Positions 1-9,392 of a DNA stretch of 64,000 nucleotides are shown here, piece after piece. This DNA comes from Asticcacaulis endophyticus. GTDB lineage: Bacteria; Pseudomonadota; Alphaproteobacteria; Caulobacterales; Caulobacteraceae. The notes under the pieces were generated by a model. That model saw only the letters and a program-made list of their open reading frames with translations, was not told the DNA's origin and did not search any database. The translations under genes and the position numbers were made by a program. Every line of letters begins with the position of its first letter. Within the stretch, counting starts at the first letter, position 1. The stretch is taken from assembly GCF_014652575.1 (NCBI RefSeq), contig NZ_BMZB01000002.1, positions 265,464 through 329,463 on the forward strand, written 5' to 3'.

Positions 1-2146
1 TAAAGTCTTTGTTGCGATCGCGGCCGGCATAGGTGACCTGAAGCGCCAGAGTGCCGGGGCGCACCGCCATCTCAAACTGGAAATAGCCGCGGTTCATCAT
101 CCGCCCACGCAACGCCAAGTGGCTGATGACGCTGGTGTTAGGTGTGCCGTCGAAATTATGATCTTTTTCCGGCTGCTGTTCACCCAGACGGATGTGGTCG
201 ACCGTTGCGGCAGCTAGAGCGGCACGCGCCTTGGCGTCGGCCTTATAGCCAACTTCAACCGTCTGCCATTCGGCAGGTGAAAACCGGCGGAAATAGACGG
301 CGGTGCGGTTATTATGCTGCGCGAAATAAGGCCGTAGGGTTAGATCATCGGGACGGCCCTTATCGGCCAACGTATAGGCATGATCACCCGTTGCGGATTT
401 CAGCACCCCGTCCGCCGTATCAGCCACAATCGCCGGATCATAGCCTTCCCATGCCGCACTCATCGGCCCCAGATCGGCGGCCAGCACCAGAGGGCCGCTT
501 AAGAATGCGATCAGATTGGCATCGTCCGGCATGGCCTCATGATAGGTCGTCATGGGCAGGGTCAGGTCGATCTTATCTCCGGTTTTCAGGCCGGTCAGGG
601 TGATGTAACCGTCCTTAGGCGCAGTGGTTAAGGCCTTGCCATTCAGGGTTAGGCTCAGCGATTTGGCCCACACCGGCACCCGCAAGGCAAGCTCCGGCGC
701 GCCCTGTTTCGGGGCCTGCGTCACGCGGATCGACACGGTGTCTTTCAGTGGAAAGGCCGTATCCATATCGAGCTTAAAGCCCTTATCGGCCCAGTTCAGG
801 CTTGAGGCATAGTAGAGGTTGATGGCGACGCGATTGCCCGATTTCCAGTAAATGCTTTCACCGTGTTTCGAGTGGCTTTCCATACCGGAGCCAACACAGC
901 ACCAGAAGTCGTTATCGGGCGTGGAATGCACCCGGCCAAAGCCTGAGACCAGCGGCGAGAAATAGCTGAACATCCCCGTGGCCGGGTCCTGCTGAGACAT
1001 GATGTGGTTGAGGTGGGCGCGCTCATAAAAATCGAAATAGCGCGCATCGCCTGACCAGCCATAAAGATGCCGCGTCAGACGCAGCATGTTATAGGTATTG
1101 CACGCTTCGCAGGTCTGCTGATCCAGCCGGGTCGATAACTGGCGCGGCATCCCGAAATGCTCATGGTCGGAATTGCCGCCGATGACGTAACTGTGGTCTT
1201 TGGTCACCGTTTCCCAGAAAAACAGCGCGGTTTTGGCGTGGTCTGCGCCTTGCGTCAGCTCATAGATACGGGCAGCCCCGATGACCTTGGGGATCTGGGT
1301 GTTGGCGTGCTTGCCGTTCAGTTCGTCGCGCCCCTGCGCCAGCGGATCGAGCACGGCCTTATGGCACAGGCGCTGCGACAGGGTCAGCCAGCGCTTATCG
1401 CCGGTGCGGGCATAAAGCTCGGCATAGGATTCGTTGATGCCGCCATGTTCGGCGCGCAGGATCTGCTGCACCTGGTCGTCGCTTAGGCCTTCGATTATCT
1501 TGCCGAAATAATCGCCCAGACCGATGGCGACCTTTAAGGACGCTGCATCCATACAGTATTTATGGGCATCAAGCGCGCCCGCGAAAACCTTATGGTAGGT
1601 GTAAACCGGCACCCAGCCGCCGTTGAGATCAAACCCCGACGTGCGGATATCGCCCCGGCGCAGTTCCTCATAGACGACCTTACCGTCGAGCGTTTTACCA
1701 CCCCGATCCACCGTGGTGCCGCCGGCATAGCCATCGCCCTGTTTGGCCTGAATCTCGGCAAGTTCGCGGGTTATATAAAGCGCGCGGTCTTTGAACCGCT
1801 CATCACCGGTTTGGGCAAACATCAGCGAACAGGCGGATTGATAATGCCCCAGACTGTGGCCCGCTATACCGCGCGCTTCCCAGCCGCCGTAAAGTGCGCC
1901 CTTGGGTTCAAGTCCTGCGCCTGTGCGGAAGTTATGCAGCAGACGATCGGGTTCCAGCGCCAGCAGGTATTTCTGGTTGGTTTCAATCGAGGTCAGGAAA
2001 ATCGATGGTTTTAGCCGCACGTCACTCAGCGGAAAAGGCGTCCAGGCGCTTTTGGGGGCGGGGGCGGCCTTTGCGTGCGAAACTACGCCAGCCCCTGCAA
2101 AAGCGGTCGCGGTAAACAGTGTTGCGCGTCGTGAAAACGTGAACAT
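1..2146 (-). CDS. GH127 family beta-L-arabinofuranosidase-like protein, C-terminus outside window
   Basis: The reverse strand is open from an ATG at 2146 to the window edge (715 residues), so the C-terminus is missing. An SD-like AGGGA lies 8 bases upstream. The N-terminus has a twin-arginine signal (SRRATLF) ending near AKA, so export by Tat is likely. Family motifs are clear. E347-A-C349 in CEACNTYNM and the adjacent cysteines C416-C417 in FWCCVGSG match the zinc-binding Glu and Cys residues of HypBA1, where one Cys is the nucleophile. The family removes beta-linked L-arabinofuranose from plant-type glycans. Exact substrate is not deducible. Shorter frames within this span are shadows. Confidence 0.9.
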   Translation of the reverse strand, partial: MFTFSRRATLFTATAFAGAGVVSHAKAAPAPKSAWTPFPLSDVRLKPSIFLTSIETNQKYLLALEPDRLLHNFRTGAGLEPKGALYGGWEARGIAGHSLGHYQSACSLMFAQTGDERFKDRALYITRELAEIQAKQGDGYAGGTTVDRGGKTLDGKVVYEELRRGDIRTSGFDLNGGWVPVYTYHKVFAGALDAHKYCMDAASLKVAIGLGDYFGKIIEGLSDDQVQQILRAEHGGINESYAELYARTGDKRWLTLSQRLCHKAVLDPLAQGRDELNGKHANTQIPKVIGAARIYELTQGADHAKTALFFWETVTKDHSYVIGGNSDHEHFGMPRQLSTRLDQQTCEACNTYNMLRLTRHLYGWSGDARYFDFYERAHLNHIMSQQDPATGMFSYFSPLVSGFGRVHSTPDNDFWCCVGSGMESHSKHGESIYWKSGNRVAINLYYASSLNWADKGFKLDMDTAFPLKDTVSIRVTQAPKQGAPELALRVPVWAKSLSLTLNGKALTTAPKDGYITLTGLKTGDKIDLTLPMTTYHEAMPDDANLIAFLSGPLVLAADLGPMSAAWEGYDPAIVADTADGVLKSATGDHAYTLADKGRPDDLTLRPYFAQHNNRTAVYFRRFSPAEWQTVEVGYKADAKARAALAAATVDHIRLGEQQPEKDHNFDGTPNTSVISHLALRGRMMNRGYFQFEMAVRPGTLALQVTYAGRDRNKDF

Positions 2147-2369
2147 CTTATCATCCCTGGTGGTCGCGTGCCTTTTGGCATTGTATTTGTCGGACATAAT
2201 TGCGGAATTTTCGGTGCGGTCAACCCCTGACACAGCTTTCATGGCAAAATAGGCGGTAATTTGTATGACCAATCCTGGCTTTGAGAATAATTCTACAGGC
2301 GGCACAAAGGGTTTGCACTTTTGGGCCTGAAGTCATAGGAAATGTGCGTATTTTTGCGGAGTGCGAACT

Positions 2370-3899
2370 ATGGGCAAGGGCTTGTTTGGCGGACTGTTCG
2401 GATCGAAAAAGTCGAATAAGCCGCCGGTTAAGACATTTGAGGCTGAATCGCCGCCCGTAGCCACGCCCGCGACCCCCGACCCAACCGTTCAAGAGGCCCC
2501 CGTCATGACCAAAACCACCCGCACCGAGACCGATACCTTTGGACCTATTGAGGTTGATAATTCGAAATACTGGGGCGCACAGGCGCAGCGCTCGCTTGGC
2601 AATTTCAAGATCGGCTGGGAAAAGCAGCCCCTGCCAGTTGTGCGGGCGCTTGGCATCGTGAAACGCGCGGCGGCCGAAACCAATATGGCGCTGGGTAAGC
2701 TTGATCCGGCCATTGGCAATGCGGTCATCGCCGCCGCCAATGAAGTGATCGAGGGTAAGCTCGATGAGCATTTTCCGCTGGTGGTGTGGCAGACCGGGTC
2801 GGGCACCCAGTCGAACATGAATGCCAACGAAGTCATCTCCAACCGCGCTATTGAAATGCTGGGCGGGGAAATGGGCACCAAAAAGCCTGTCCACCCCAAT
2901 GACCACGTCAATATGAGCCAGTCGTCGAACGACACCTATCCGACCGCCATGCACGTCGCCTGCGCCGAAGAGATCGTGCACCGCCTGCTGCCGGCGCTGC
3001 AGACCCTGCGCAATGCCCTGAACGACAAGTCCGAGGCCTGGAAAGACATTATCAAGATCGGTCGCACCCACACTCAGGACGCGACGCCTCTGACCCTGGG
3101 GCAGGAGTTCGGCGGCTATACCCAGCAACTGACCAACGGCATTGAGCGCATTTCGCAAACCCTGCCGAAGTTAATGCAATTGGCGCAAGGCGGCACGGCG
3201 GTCGGCACCGGCCTGAACGCCCCGATCGGCTTTGCTGAGGGCGTGGCTGACCGGATCGCGGCCATCACCGGCCTTGGGTTCACGACCGCGCCGAATAAGT
3301 TTGAGGCTCTGGCCGCCCACGACGCCATGGTGTTTTCGCACGGCGCCATCAATACGGTCGCGGCATCGCTGTTTAAAATCGCCAATGATATCCGTTTCTT
3401 AGGCTCCGGCCCGCGCGCGGGTCTGGGCGAACTGGCCCTGCCGGAAAACGAGCCGGGGTCGTCGATCATGCCGGGCAAGGTCAACCCGACCCAGTGCGAA
3501 GCGATGACGCAGGTCTGTGTGCAGATATTTGGCAACAATGCCGCCCTGACCTTTGCCGGTTCGCAAGGCCATTTTGAACTGAACGTCTATAATCCGGTCA
3601 TGGCCTATAACTTCCTGCAAAGCGTGCGACTGCTGGCTGATGCGGCGGTAAGCTTCACCGATAACTGCGTGGTCGGCATTGAGCCGCGCATCGACAACAT
3701 AAAAAAGGGTGTCGAAAACTCGCTGATGCTGGTGACGGCGCTGAATGGCAAACTCGGCTACGATGCCTGCGCCAAGATCGCCAAGACCGCCCACAAAAAC
3801 GGCACGACCTTACGCGAAGAAGCCGTCGGCGGCGGCTACCTGACTAATGAGGAATTTGACCAGTTCGTCCGCCCGGAAAACATGGTCTCGCCGGGTTAA
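2370..3899 (+). CDS. fumC: Fumarate hydratase class II (FumC), with possible N-terminal extension
   Basis: Class II fumarase, interconverting fumarate and malate in the TCA cycle as a cytosolic homotetramer. The [12 protein letters not shown] region and the flexible signature [11 protein letters not shown] (DNA near 3453-3485) carry the active-site His and Ser. The conserved protein begins at ATG 2505 ([13 protein letters not shown], 464 residues, close to E. coli FumC) behind AAGAGG. The frame is open to ATG 2370, which has its own SD-like GCGGAG and 45 codons of coding-like base usage rich in Gly, Lys and Pro. I list the longer form, but 2505 is an equally defensible start. A strong terminator follows. 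Confidence 0.95.
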   Translation: MGKGLFGGLFGSKKSNKPPVKTFEAESPPVATPATPDPTVQEAPVMTKTTRTETDTFGPIEVDNSKYWGAQAQRSLGNFKIGWEKQPLPVVRALGIVKRAAAETNMALGKLDPAIGNAVIAAANEVIEGKLDEHFPLVVWQTGSGTQSNMNANEVISNRAIEMLGGEMGTKKPVHPNDHVNMSQSSNDTYPTAMHVACAEEIVHRLLPALQTLRNALNDKSEAWKDIIKIGRTHTQDATPLTLGQEFGGYTQQLTNGIERISQTLPKLMQLAQGGTAVGTGLNAPIGFAEGVADRIAAITGLGFTTAPNKFEALAAHDAMVFSHGAINTVAASLFKIANDIRFLGSGPRAGLGELALPENEPGSSIMPGKVNPTQCEAMTQVCVQIFGNNAALTFAGSQGHFELNVYNPVMAYNFLQSVRLLADAAVSFTDNCVVGIEPRIDNIKKGVENSLMLVTALNGKLGYDACAKIAKTAHKNGTTLREEAVGGGYLTNEEFDQFVRPENMVSPG

Positions 3900-3925
3900 G
3901 ACCAACGACCAATTCAAGATAATTT

Positions 3926-3960
3926 ACGGCGCGGTGGTTTCCATCGCGCCGTTTTCTTTT
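3926..3960 (+). terminator. Rho-independent terminator of fumC
   Basis: A 12-bp stem (ACGGCGCGGTGG with CCATCGCGCCGT, one G-T pair) closes a TTT loop and is followed at once by a T-rich run to 3960. It starts 27 bases after the fumC stop. Confidence 0.9.
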
Positions 3961-4037
3961 GAGTCGTTTCCCTCATAGAGGGCTTTATGACTTTATAAAT
4001 CTATAAGTTGTATTTGTTCCGAATTCACGTTTAGGGG

Positions 4038-7000
4038 GTGGATTTGGATATTGAGGCTTTCTTAAATCGCTGGACGAAGGGCGAAGGCGGGGCAGAGCGC
4101 GCTAATTATGGACTTTTCCTAAGCGAATTATGCGATGTTCTGGGCGTAGCGCGCCCCGATCCGGCTGAGGGCGGGGCAAGGTTGGGGGAGTATCAGTTCG
4201 AAGACCCCGTCCGTTCGCGCGAATCCGAAGGCGTCAAATCGACCAAGCGCATCGATCTTTATAAGCGCGATGCCTTTATCCTTGAGGCCAAACAGTCGCA
4301 TCAGAAAGCGCGCGGCCTGCCGACCGAGCAGGCCGTTCTGCCGGGGCTGGAGCCTGTGGCTCTGGGGCGGCGTGGGGCGTCGAAATCGTGGGATGACATG
4401 ATGATGCGGGCGCGGTCTCAGGCCGAAGCCTATGTGGCACGCTTGCCGATACATCATACGGCCCCGCCGTTCCTGATCATTTGCGATGTCGGCCACAGCT
4501 TTGAAATCTTTGCTGATTTTTCCGGTACAGGCCGCAACTATGCCCAGTTTCCTGACCGCAAGGGTTACCGGATATATCTCGAAGATCTGCGCAACCCGGA
4601 CATACGCGTCCGGCTCAAAGCCATCTGGGACGATGCGCACAGCCTTGATCCCACTCGTGAGCGGGCCCGCGTCACGCACCAGATCGCCACACGATTGGCC
4701 GCGGTGTCCAAGGTGCTGGAGACACAGAAACACCCGGCCGAAGCGGTGGCGCAGTTCCTGATGCGCTGCGTTTTTACGATGTTTGCCGAGGACGTGAAAC
4801 TGCTGCCACCCGACAGTTTCAAGACCCTGCTGGAGCGTTGCCGCGAGAACCCGAAAATTTTCGTGCCGATGATGGAGGATCTGTGGGCGCGCATGGATAC
4901 CGGCGGATTCAGCTCCGGCATAGGTGAGCATATCCGTCACTTTAACGGCGGCCTGTTTAAACATGCCCGCGCCTTTGCGCTGGCCAAGGAAGAGATCGGT
5001 GAACTGATCGCCGCCGCCCATGCTGACTGGCGGATGGTTGAGCCGGCGATTTTCGGCACCCTGCTGGAGCAGGCGCTTGATCCGGGTGAGCGCTCAAAAC
5101 TGGGGGCGCATTTCACGCCGCGCGCCTATGTTGACCGGCTGGTCAATGTGGTGGTGATTGAGCCGCTGCGCGAAGAATGGCGCGTGGTCAGGATGGCCAT
5201 TGAGGACCTAAAAGTCAGCAACGACGCAAAGACTGCGGTCATTAAGGCGCGGGCCTTTCATGGGCGGCTGTGTGAGGTGCGGGTGCTCGATCCGGCGTGT
5301 GGCACGGGTAATTTCCTGTATGCGGCTTTGGAGCTGATCAAACGGCTGGAGGCCGAGGTTTTAGAACTGATCGTTGAACTGGGTGGGCAGGAAGATTTAA
5401 TCGCTGCGGTCGATCCGCACCAGTTTTTAGGGATTGAGCTTAATCCCCGCGCGGCGGCGATTGCTGAACTGGTCGTGTGGATCGGTTACCTGCAATGGCA
5501 TTACCGCACCTATGACAGCCACCCCAATGATCCGATCCTGCGCGACTTTCATAATGTGGTCAATAAGGATGCGGTGCTGACCTGGGATGGCTATCCGGAT
5601 GCGTTAAACGGTTATCTGAATGCCCGCCTGCCGGATTGGCCCGAAGCCGACTTCATTGTCGGCAACCCGCCGTTTATCGGCGGCAAGGACGTGCGCGAAC
5701 GCTTAGGCGGCGCTTACGTCGAAGCGCTGTGGAAAGTGCATAAGGCCATGAACGATAGCGCTGATTTCGTCATGTACTGGTGGGATAGGGCGGCGGATAT
5801 ATTGCTGAAGAAAAAGATCAAGCTGGTCCGCTTTGGCTTTGTGACCACCAATTCGATCACTCAGGTGTTTCAGCGCAAAACAACCGAGCGCTATCTGGGT
5901 GCCAAGAAGCCCCTAAGCCTGATCTATGCCATCGCCGATCATCCGTGGACCAAGGCCACCAAGGATTCCGCAGCCGTGCGAATTGCTATGACGGCGGCAC
6001 GGGCGGGCACCTATGACGGGGTTTTGGATGAGGTAATGTCGGAACGGGGTCTCGACAGCGACGATCCGCAGATAGGCTATCAGGCGGTGACCGGACGGAT
6101 TAATTCTGATCTGACCGTGGGGGTGGATGTCACACAATCGAAGGCCTTGCTGGCAATGCAGGGCCTATGTTCGCCGGGTGTTAAACTGCACGGTGACGGT
6201 TTTATTGTGACGCCACAACAGGCGCAACATCTGGGTTTGGGACGGCGAGAAGGCCTTGAGCGCCATATTCGCGAATATCGCAATGGCCGCGATTTAGCCG
6301 CCAGACCGCGCGGGGTTATGGTTATCGACCTGTTTGGTCTTACCGCCGATCAGGTCAGGACGCGCTATCCAGAAGTTTACCAGCATCTTGTGCTGACGGT
6401 TAAGGAAAACAAGGACAAGGATGGCAAGGTCATAGGCCGCGATGCCAATAATCGAGACACCTATAAACTTAACTGGTGGATTTTTGGGGAGCCACGCAGG
6501 GATTTAAGGCCCGCGCTCGAAGGTTTGCCGCGCTATATCGCTACACCTGAAACCACTAAACATCGGGTATTCCAATTTCTTGAAGCGGAGATTTTACCAG
6601 ACAATATGCTAATTGCCTTGGCGCTTGATGACCCATTCGTTTTGGGTGTCTTGTCGAGCAAAGCCAATATGATATGGGCGGCAGCAATGTCCGCATCGTT
6701 GGGGCCAACCCCAAGATATACCAAATCCCGCTGCTTTGATCCCTTCCCATTCCCCGATGCCACGCCAACGCAAAAGACTGAGATAGGGGAGATTGCCGAA
6801 GCGCTCGATGCCCACCGTAAGCGGGTGCTGTCCGACCATCCGCACCTGACTCTGACCGGGCTTTATAATGTGCTGGAACGCTTACGGGCAGGGATCACTC
6901 CCGATGGCCTGATGCCCGATGAGCGCCGCACCTTTGATGAAGGGCTGGTGCTGATCCTTAAGGAATATCACGACCGCCTCGATGCTGCGGTGCTGCGCGC

Positions 7001-7412
7001 CTATGGCTGGGCGGCGACTTTCAGCGAAGAGACGACCCTGGCCAACCTGGTGGCGCTCAATAAACAGCGCGCGCAGGAAGAAGCCACCGGGGAAGTCAAA
7101 TGGCTCAGGCCAGACTACCAGATCCCGCGCTTTGCCAAGCAAACCAAGGCCAAAACCGGCCAACTGGAGCTTGAGGACATTGTGCTGGCGGCCGGTCGTC
7201 CGGCCTTCCCCAAAACGCGCGACGATCAGCCCTTTGCCGTGCTGCAACTGCTGGAACGCTCAGGCGTCATGTCGGAAGATGAGGTCATCCGCGCCTTTGA
7301 CCATGGCGGCCGCCATAAGGCCCGTATTATGAGCGTGCTCAGGACGCTGGATACCTATGGCCACGTCAATCAGACGGGTGAGGGGCGATTTATTGCCAAC
7401 CGCGCGGCGTGA
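4038..7412 (+). CDS. MmeI-like (type IIL) fused restriction endonuclease-methyltransferase
   Basis: One polypeptide of 1124 residues with MmeI-family architecture. The N-terminal nuclease site D73-x9-E83-A-K85 has the same spacing as MmeI. A helical spacer follows. An adenine methyltransferase domain carries motif I (D418-PACGTGNF) and motif IV (N543-PPF). Target recognition and a C-terminal winged-helix-like tail (about 1070-1124) complete it. Such enzymes usually methylate one strand for protection and cut about 20 bases from the site. It is longer than MmeI (919). GTG 4038 abuts the G-rich SD, while TTG 4044 is better spaced; the longer form is listed. No separate R, M or S gene is nearby. 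Confidence 0.88.
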   Translation: MDLDIEAFLNRWTKGEGGAERANYGLFLSELCDVLGVARPDPAEGGARLGEYQFEDPVRSRESEGVKSTKRIDLYKRDAFILEAKQSHQKARGLPTEQAVLPGLEPVALGRRGASKSWDDMMMRARSQAEAYVARLPIHHTAPPFLIICDVGHSFEIFADFSGTGRNYAQFPDRKGYRIYLEDLRNPDIRVRLKAIWDDAHSLDPTRERARVTHQIATRLAAVSKVLETQKHPAEAVAQFLMRCVFTMFAEDVKLLPPDSFKTLLERCRENPKIFVPMMEDLWARMDTGGFSSGIGEHIRHFNGGLFKHARAFALAKEEIGELIAAAHADWRMVEPAIFGTLLEQALDPGERSKLGAHFTPRAYVDRLVNVVVIEPLREEWRVVRMAIEDLKVSNDAKTAVIKARAFHGRLCEVRVLDPACGTGNFLYAALELIKRLEAEVLELIVELGGQEDLIAAVDPHQFLGIELNPRAAAIAELVVWIGYLQWHYRTYDSHPNDPILRDFHNVVNKDAVLTWDGYPDALNGYLNARLPDWPEADFIVGNPPFIGGKDVRERLGGAYVEALWKVHKAMNDSADFVMYWWDRAADILLKKKIKLVRFGFVTTNSITQVFQRKTTERYLGAKKPLSLIYAIADHPWTKATKDSAAVRIAMTAARAGTYDGVLDEVMSERGLDSDDPQIGYQAVTGRINSDLTVGVDVTQSKALLAMQGLCSPGVKLHGDGFIVTPQQAQHLGLGRREGLERHIREYRNGRDLAARPRGVMVIDLFGLTADQVRTRYPEVYQHLVLTVKENKDKDGKVIGRDANNRDTYKLNWWIFGEPRRDLRPALEGLPRYIATPETTKHRVFQFLEAEILPDNMLIALALDDPFVLGVLSSKANMIWAAAMSASLGPTPRYTKSRCFDPFPFPDATPTQKTEIGEIAEALDAHRKRVLSDHPHLTLTGLYNVLERLRAGITPDGLMPDERRTFDEGLVLILKEYHDRLDAAVLRAYGWAATFSEETTLANLVALNKQRAQEEATGEVKWLRPDYQIPRFAKQTKAKTGQLELEDIVLAAGRPAFPKTRDDQPFAVLQLLERSGVMSEDEVIRAFDHGGRHKARIMSVLRTLDTYGHVNQTGEGRFIANRAA

Positions 7413-7473
7413 TCGGGGCTGGTCAAATGTCTTAAGCGCGGTATAGTCGGGCGTCTCAGCAAGGGGGGATGTT

Positions 7474-8034
7474 ATGGCGCGGTATGTAGATACAGCTTTG
7501 AGTGTGGGGGAGCCAATCCTTTATGATGCCAAGGTACACTGGGCGGTGTTTCTTGAGCCGTTCACCAAATGGATCGGCACGGCGGTGGTGCTGGCCATTT
7601 TCTGGACGTTCATCGGGGGGCGCATCACCGGTGATTTAAGTGAGACCCTGGCCGATGAGCGGGCGACGCAGGCGCTGGGGTGGTTAAGTGCCTTGTCCTT
7701 CACCCATATCGTTATATTGATCGCCGTGCTGGTCGGGGTGCAAAGCCTGATCAAGGCGCTGATCTATTACTACAATTCCGACTTTGTGCTGACCGACCGC
7801 AGGGTGATCTCGAAATTTGGCCTGCTCAGCCGAACGACCAGCGAACAGCGGTTGTCCAAGGTCGAGTCGATCCATGTCTACCAAAGCTTTCTGGGGCGGC
7901 TGCTGAACTATGGCACGGTGACGGTCACCGGTACCGGCTCATCGGCCACCAAGTTTGGGCCGATGGCCGATCCGATTGGCTGCAAACGTGCCATTGAGAC
8001 CCAGCTTGATCTGATTAAACCTGACGCCGGTTAA
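7474..8034 (+). CDS. Bacterial PH (bPH2, YdbS-like) domain membrane protein
   Basis: A protein of 186 residues. Two membrane segments (about 28-50 and 70-95) are followed by a bacterial PH domain beginning at DFVLTDRRVISKFGLLSR and including the SKVESIHVYQS and GTVTVTGTG strands typical of this family. A good SD (AAGGGGGG) precedes ATG 7474. The role of bPH2 proteins at the membrane is poorly known. The stop overlaps by 4 bases the stop of the convergent GIN-domain gene, leaving no room for a conventional terminator. Confidence 0.8.
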   Translation: MARYVDTALSVGEPILYDAKVHWAVFLEPFTKWIGTAVVLAIFWTFIGGRITGDLSETLADERATQALGWLSALSFTHIVILIAVLVGVQSLIKALIYYYNSDFVLTDRRVISKFGLLSRTTSEQRLSKVESIHVYQSFLGRLLNYGTVTVTGTGSSATKFGPMADPIGCKRAIETQLDLIKPDAG

Positions 8035-9026
8035 TTTCCAACCCGCACCGAGCCTGAGCCCATCACGCGCTTATTAACGCTGCCGGTGACGCGGCCAAAA
8101 CGGACATCGCCGGAGCCTGCGATTGAGGCATCGACATCACCGGCGCTGCCGCCAAAGTGAACGTCCCCCGATCCCGCCAGACTGATGCTGACGCGGTCGG
8201 CGTGGCCGTCGCGGATGGAAAAATCTCCTGAGCCGGCGCCGGAAATATCGACATTGCCTTCGACGCGGGCAACGACGGCGTCCCCTGAGCCGGAGGTCCG
8301 GATCGACAGGTTGCCGTTGATCGCCCCAAGGCTCAGGTCGCCCGATCCGGAATTGCTGATGCTGGCCGGGCCACCGACATTACCTGAACTGAAATCCGAT
8401 GAGCCGGAGTTGGACAGGTCCAGCTTTCGGACCGGCCCCAGAGCCACATCGCCGGAGCCAGATGTCGCCACACGTGTGTCTCCGGCTGAGGTGATGCGAA
8501 TGTCACCTGACCCGGAATTGGCCAGTTCAAGCGGGCCTGAGACCGCGCCCGCAGTCCACGTGCCGCAACTGGACAGGGACAGTTTCAAGGCGCGAGTGTC
8601 GCCAATCTCACCAAAGGTCGGGCTGGAAGCCGACAGGCGCACGTCGCGCGGTGTGCGGACATAGATGATGGGCAGGTCATCATAGCTGATGTTACCGACG
8701 CCCAAAACCTCGACCGTGCGGCGGCTGTAGGTCTTGCCGTCACCGATTGCCAGGTTGATATGGCTACCGCAGCTTTTGACCTTACGGTTAAGGCCGCCAC
8801 TGACGATCAGCTTATCGCCTTTGTGGCTGACCGTCAGCTTAGGCAGTTTTGGGTTGTTTTTAACCTTAAGATCGATATCGGCGCGATCTTCGGGGGTGAC
8901 GACGACGTGGGCCACCATGTGCTTGAGTTCCAGTTCGGTGGCCGCCTGAGCGCGCGCACTCAAAGCGGCCACAAACACAACCGGCGTGACCATGAACAGG
9001 CAGGTGATAAGGCTGGGTTTACGCAT
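8031..9026 (-). CDS. Secreted GIN-domain (DUF2807) beta-repeat protein
   Basis: 331 residues with a signal peptide ending near AQA (about residue 28). The body is the head GIN domain family (DUF2807), predicted as a right-handed beta-solenoid. The C-terminal half shows nine tandem rungs of about 18-20 residues, each with a turn of the type SGSGD, AGSGD or SGSSD, ending in MGSGSVRVGN. Members are exported and sometimes called auto-transporter adhesin-like, but no function is established. An SD (GAGGGATC) supports ATG 9026. A small secreted-protein gene lies 31 bases upstream on the same strand, so the two are probably co-transcribed. Confidence 0.85.
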   Translation of the reverse strand: MRKPSLITCLFMVTPVVFVAALSARAQAATELELKHMVAHVVVTPEDRADIDLKVKNNPKLPKLTVSHKGDKLIVSGGLNRKVKSCGSHINLAIGDGKTYSRRTVEVLGVGNISYDDLPIIYVRTPRDVRLSASSPTFGEIGDTRALKLSLSSCGTWTAGAVSGPLELANSGSGDIRITSAGDTRVATSGSGDVALGPVRKLDLSNSGSSDFSSGNVGGPASISNSGSGDLSLGAINGNLSIRTSGSGDAVVARVEGNVDISGAGSGDFSIRDGHADRVSISLAGSGDVHFGGSAGDVDASIAGSGDVRFGRVTGSVNKRVMGSGSVRVGN

Positions 9027-9057
9027 ATTGATCCCTCGCGGTCAGTCAGTGGACGGA

Positions 9058-9207
9058 TTAACCGTTATGGTCGGCAGAGGTGGCTACAGCATAGGTCGCC
9101 GGTTCAGGGGCCGCCGGGGCGGAACTAATGGTCAGGAGGGACGCGGCCATAACCAGAGCGGCGAACGAAAAGATAAACGGGGTGACAGAATAGGTCATTT
9201 TAAACAT
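9058..9207 (-). CDS. Small secreted or membrane protein, 49 residues, unknown
   Basis: The reverse strand from ATG 9207 encodes MFKMTYSVTPFIFSFAALVM and 29 more residues, ending SADHNG. It has a hydrophobic segment followed by an Ala/Pro-rich tail with possible signal-peptidase sites (SAPA). The SD-like AAGGA sits 7 bases before the internal ATG at 9198, so the product may be 46 residues. It lies 31 bases upstream of the GIN-domain gene, suggesting a two-gene operon. I do not recognise a family. Confidence 0.55.
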   Translation of the reverse strand: MFKMTYSVTPFIFSFAALVMAASLLTISSAPAAPEPATYAVATSADHNG

Positions 9208-9316
9208 CCTTGTGTGTGGTGTTGGGGTACAGATTTGAAGCGTTTGGCTTCGGAACTGCCCCCTAAATGACGCAAGGATGGTTTGGTTTCAAATTAAATG
9301 GATGTCATGACGCCGA

Positions 9317-9330
9317 TTTAATATATTAAA
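9317..9330. promoter_or_regulatory. AT-only perfect palindrome in promoter region
   Basis: TTTAATATATTAAA is a perfect 14-base palindrome in the AT-rich gap 9208-9392, upstream of the small protein and GIN-domain pair. It could be an operator or simply promoter AT-richness. Nothing else was seen in this gap. Confidence 0.25.
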
Positions 9331-9392
9331 CAAAATCAATGTGTTAATATGAATTTTTTGTAATGTTATAGCGCGCTTTAACCCTCTGACGT

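Noticed and set aside
2220..3158. 312-codon open frame on the reverse strand
   Set aside because: It lies across the fumC start and body and translates to low-complexity Arg/Gly/Leu-rich sequence with no domain; a shadow of fumC.
4128..5021. 297-codon open frame on the reverse strand
   Set aside because: Antisense to the MmeI-like gene; no domain and mirror-frame composition.
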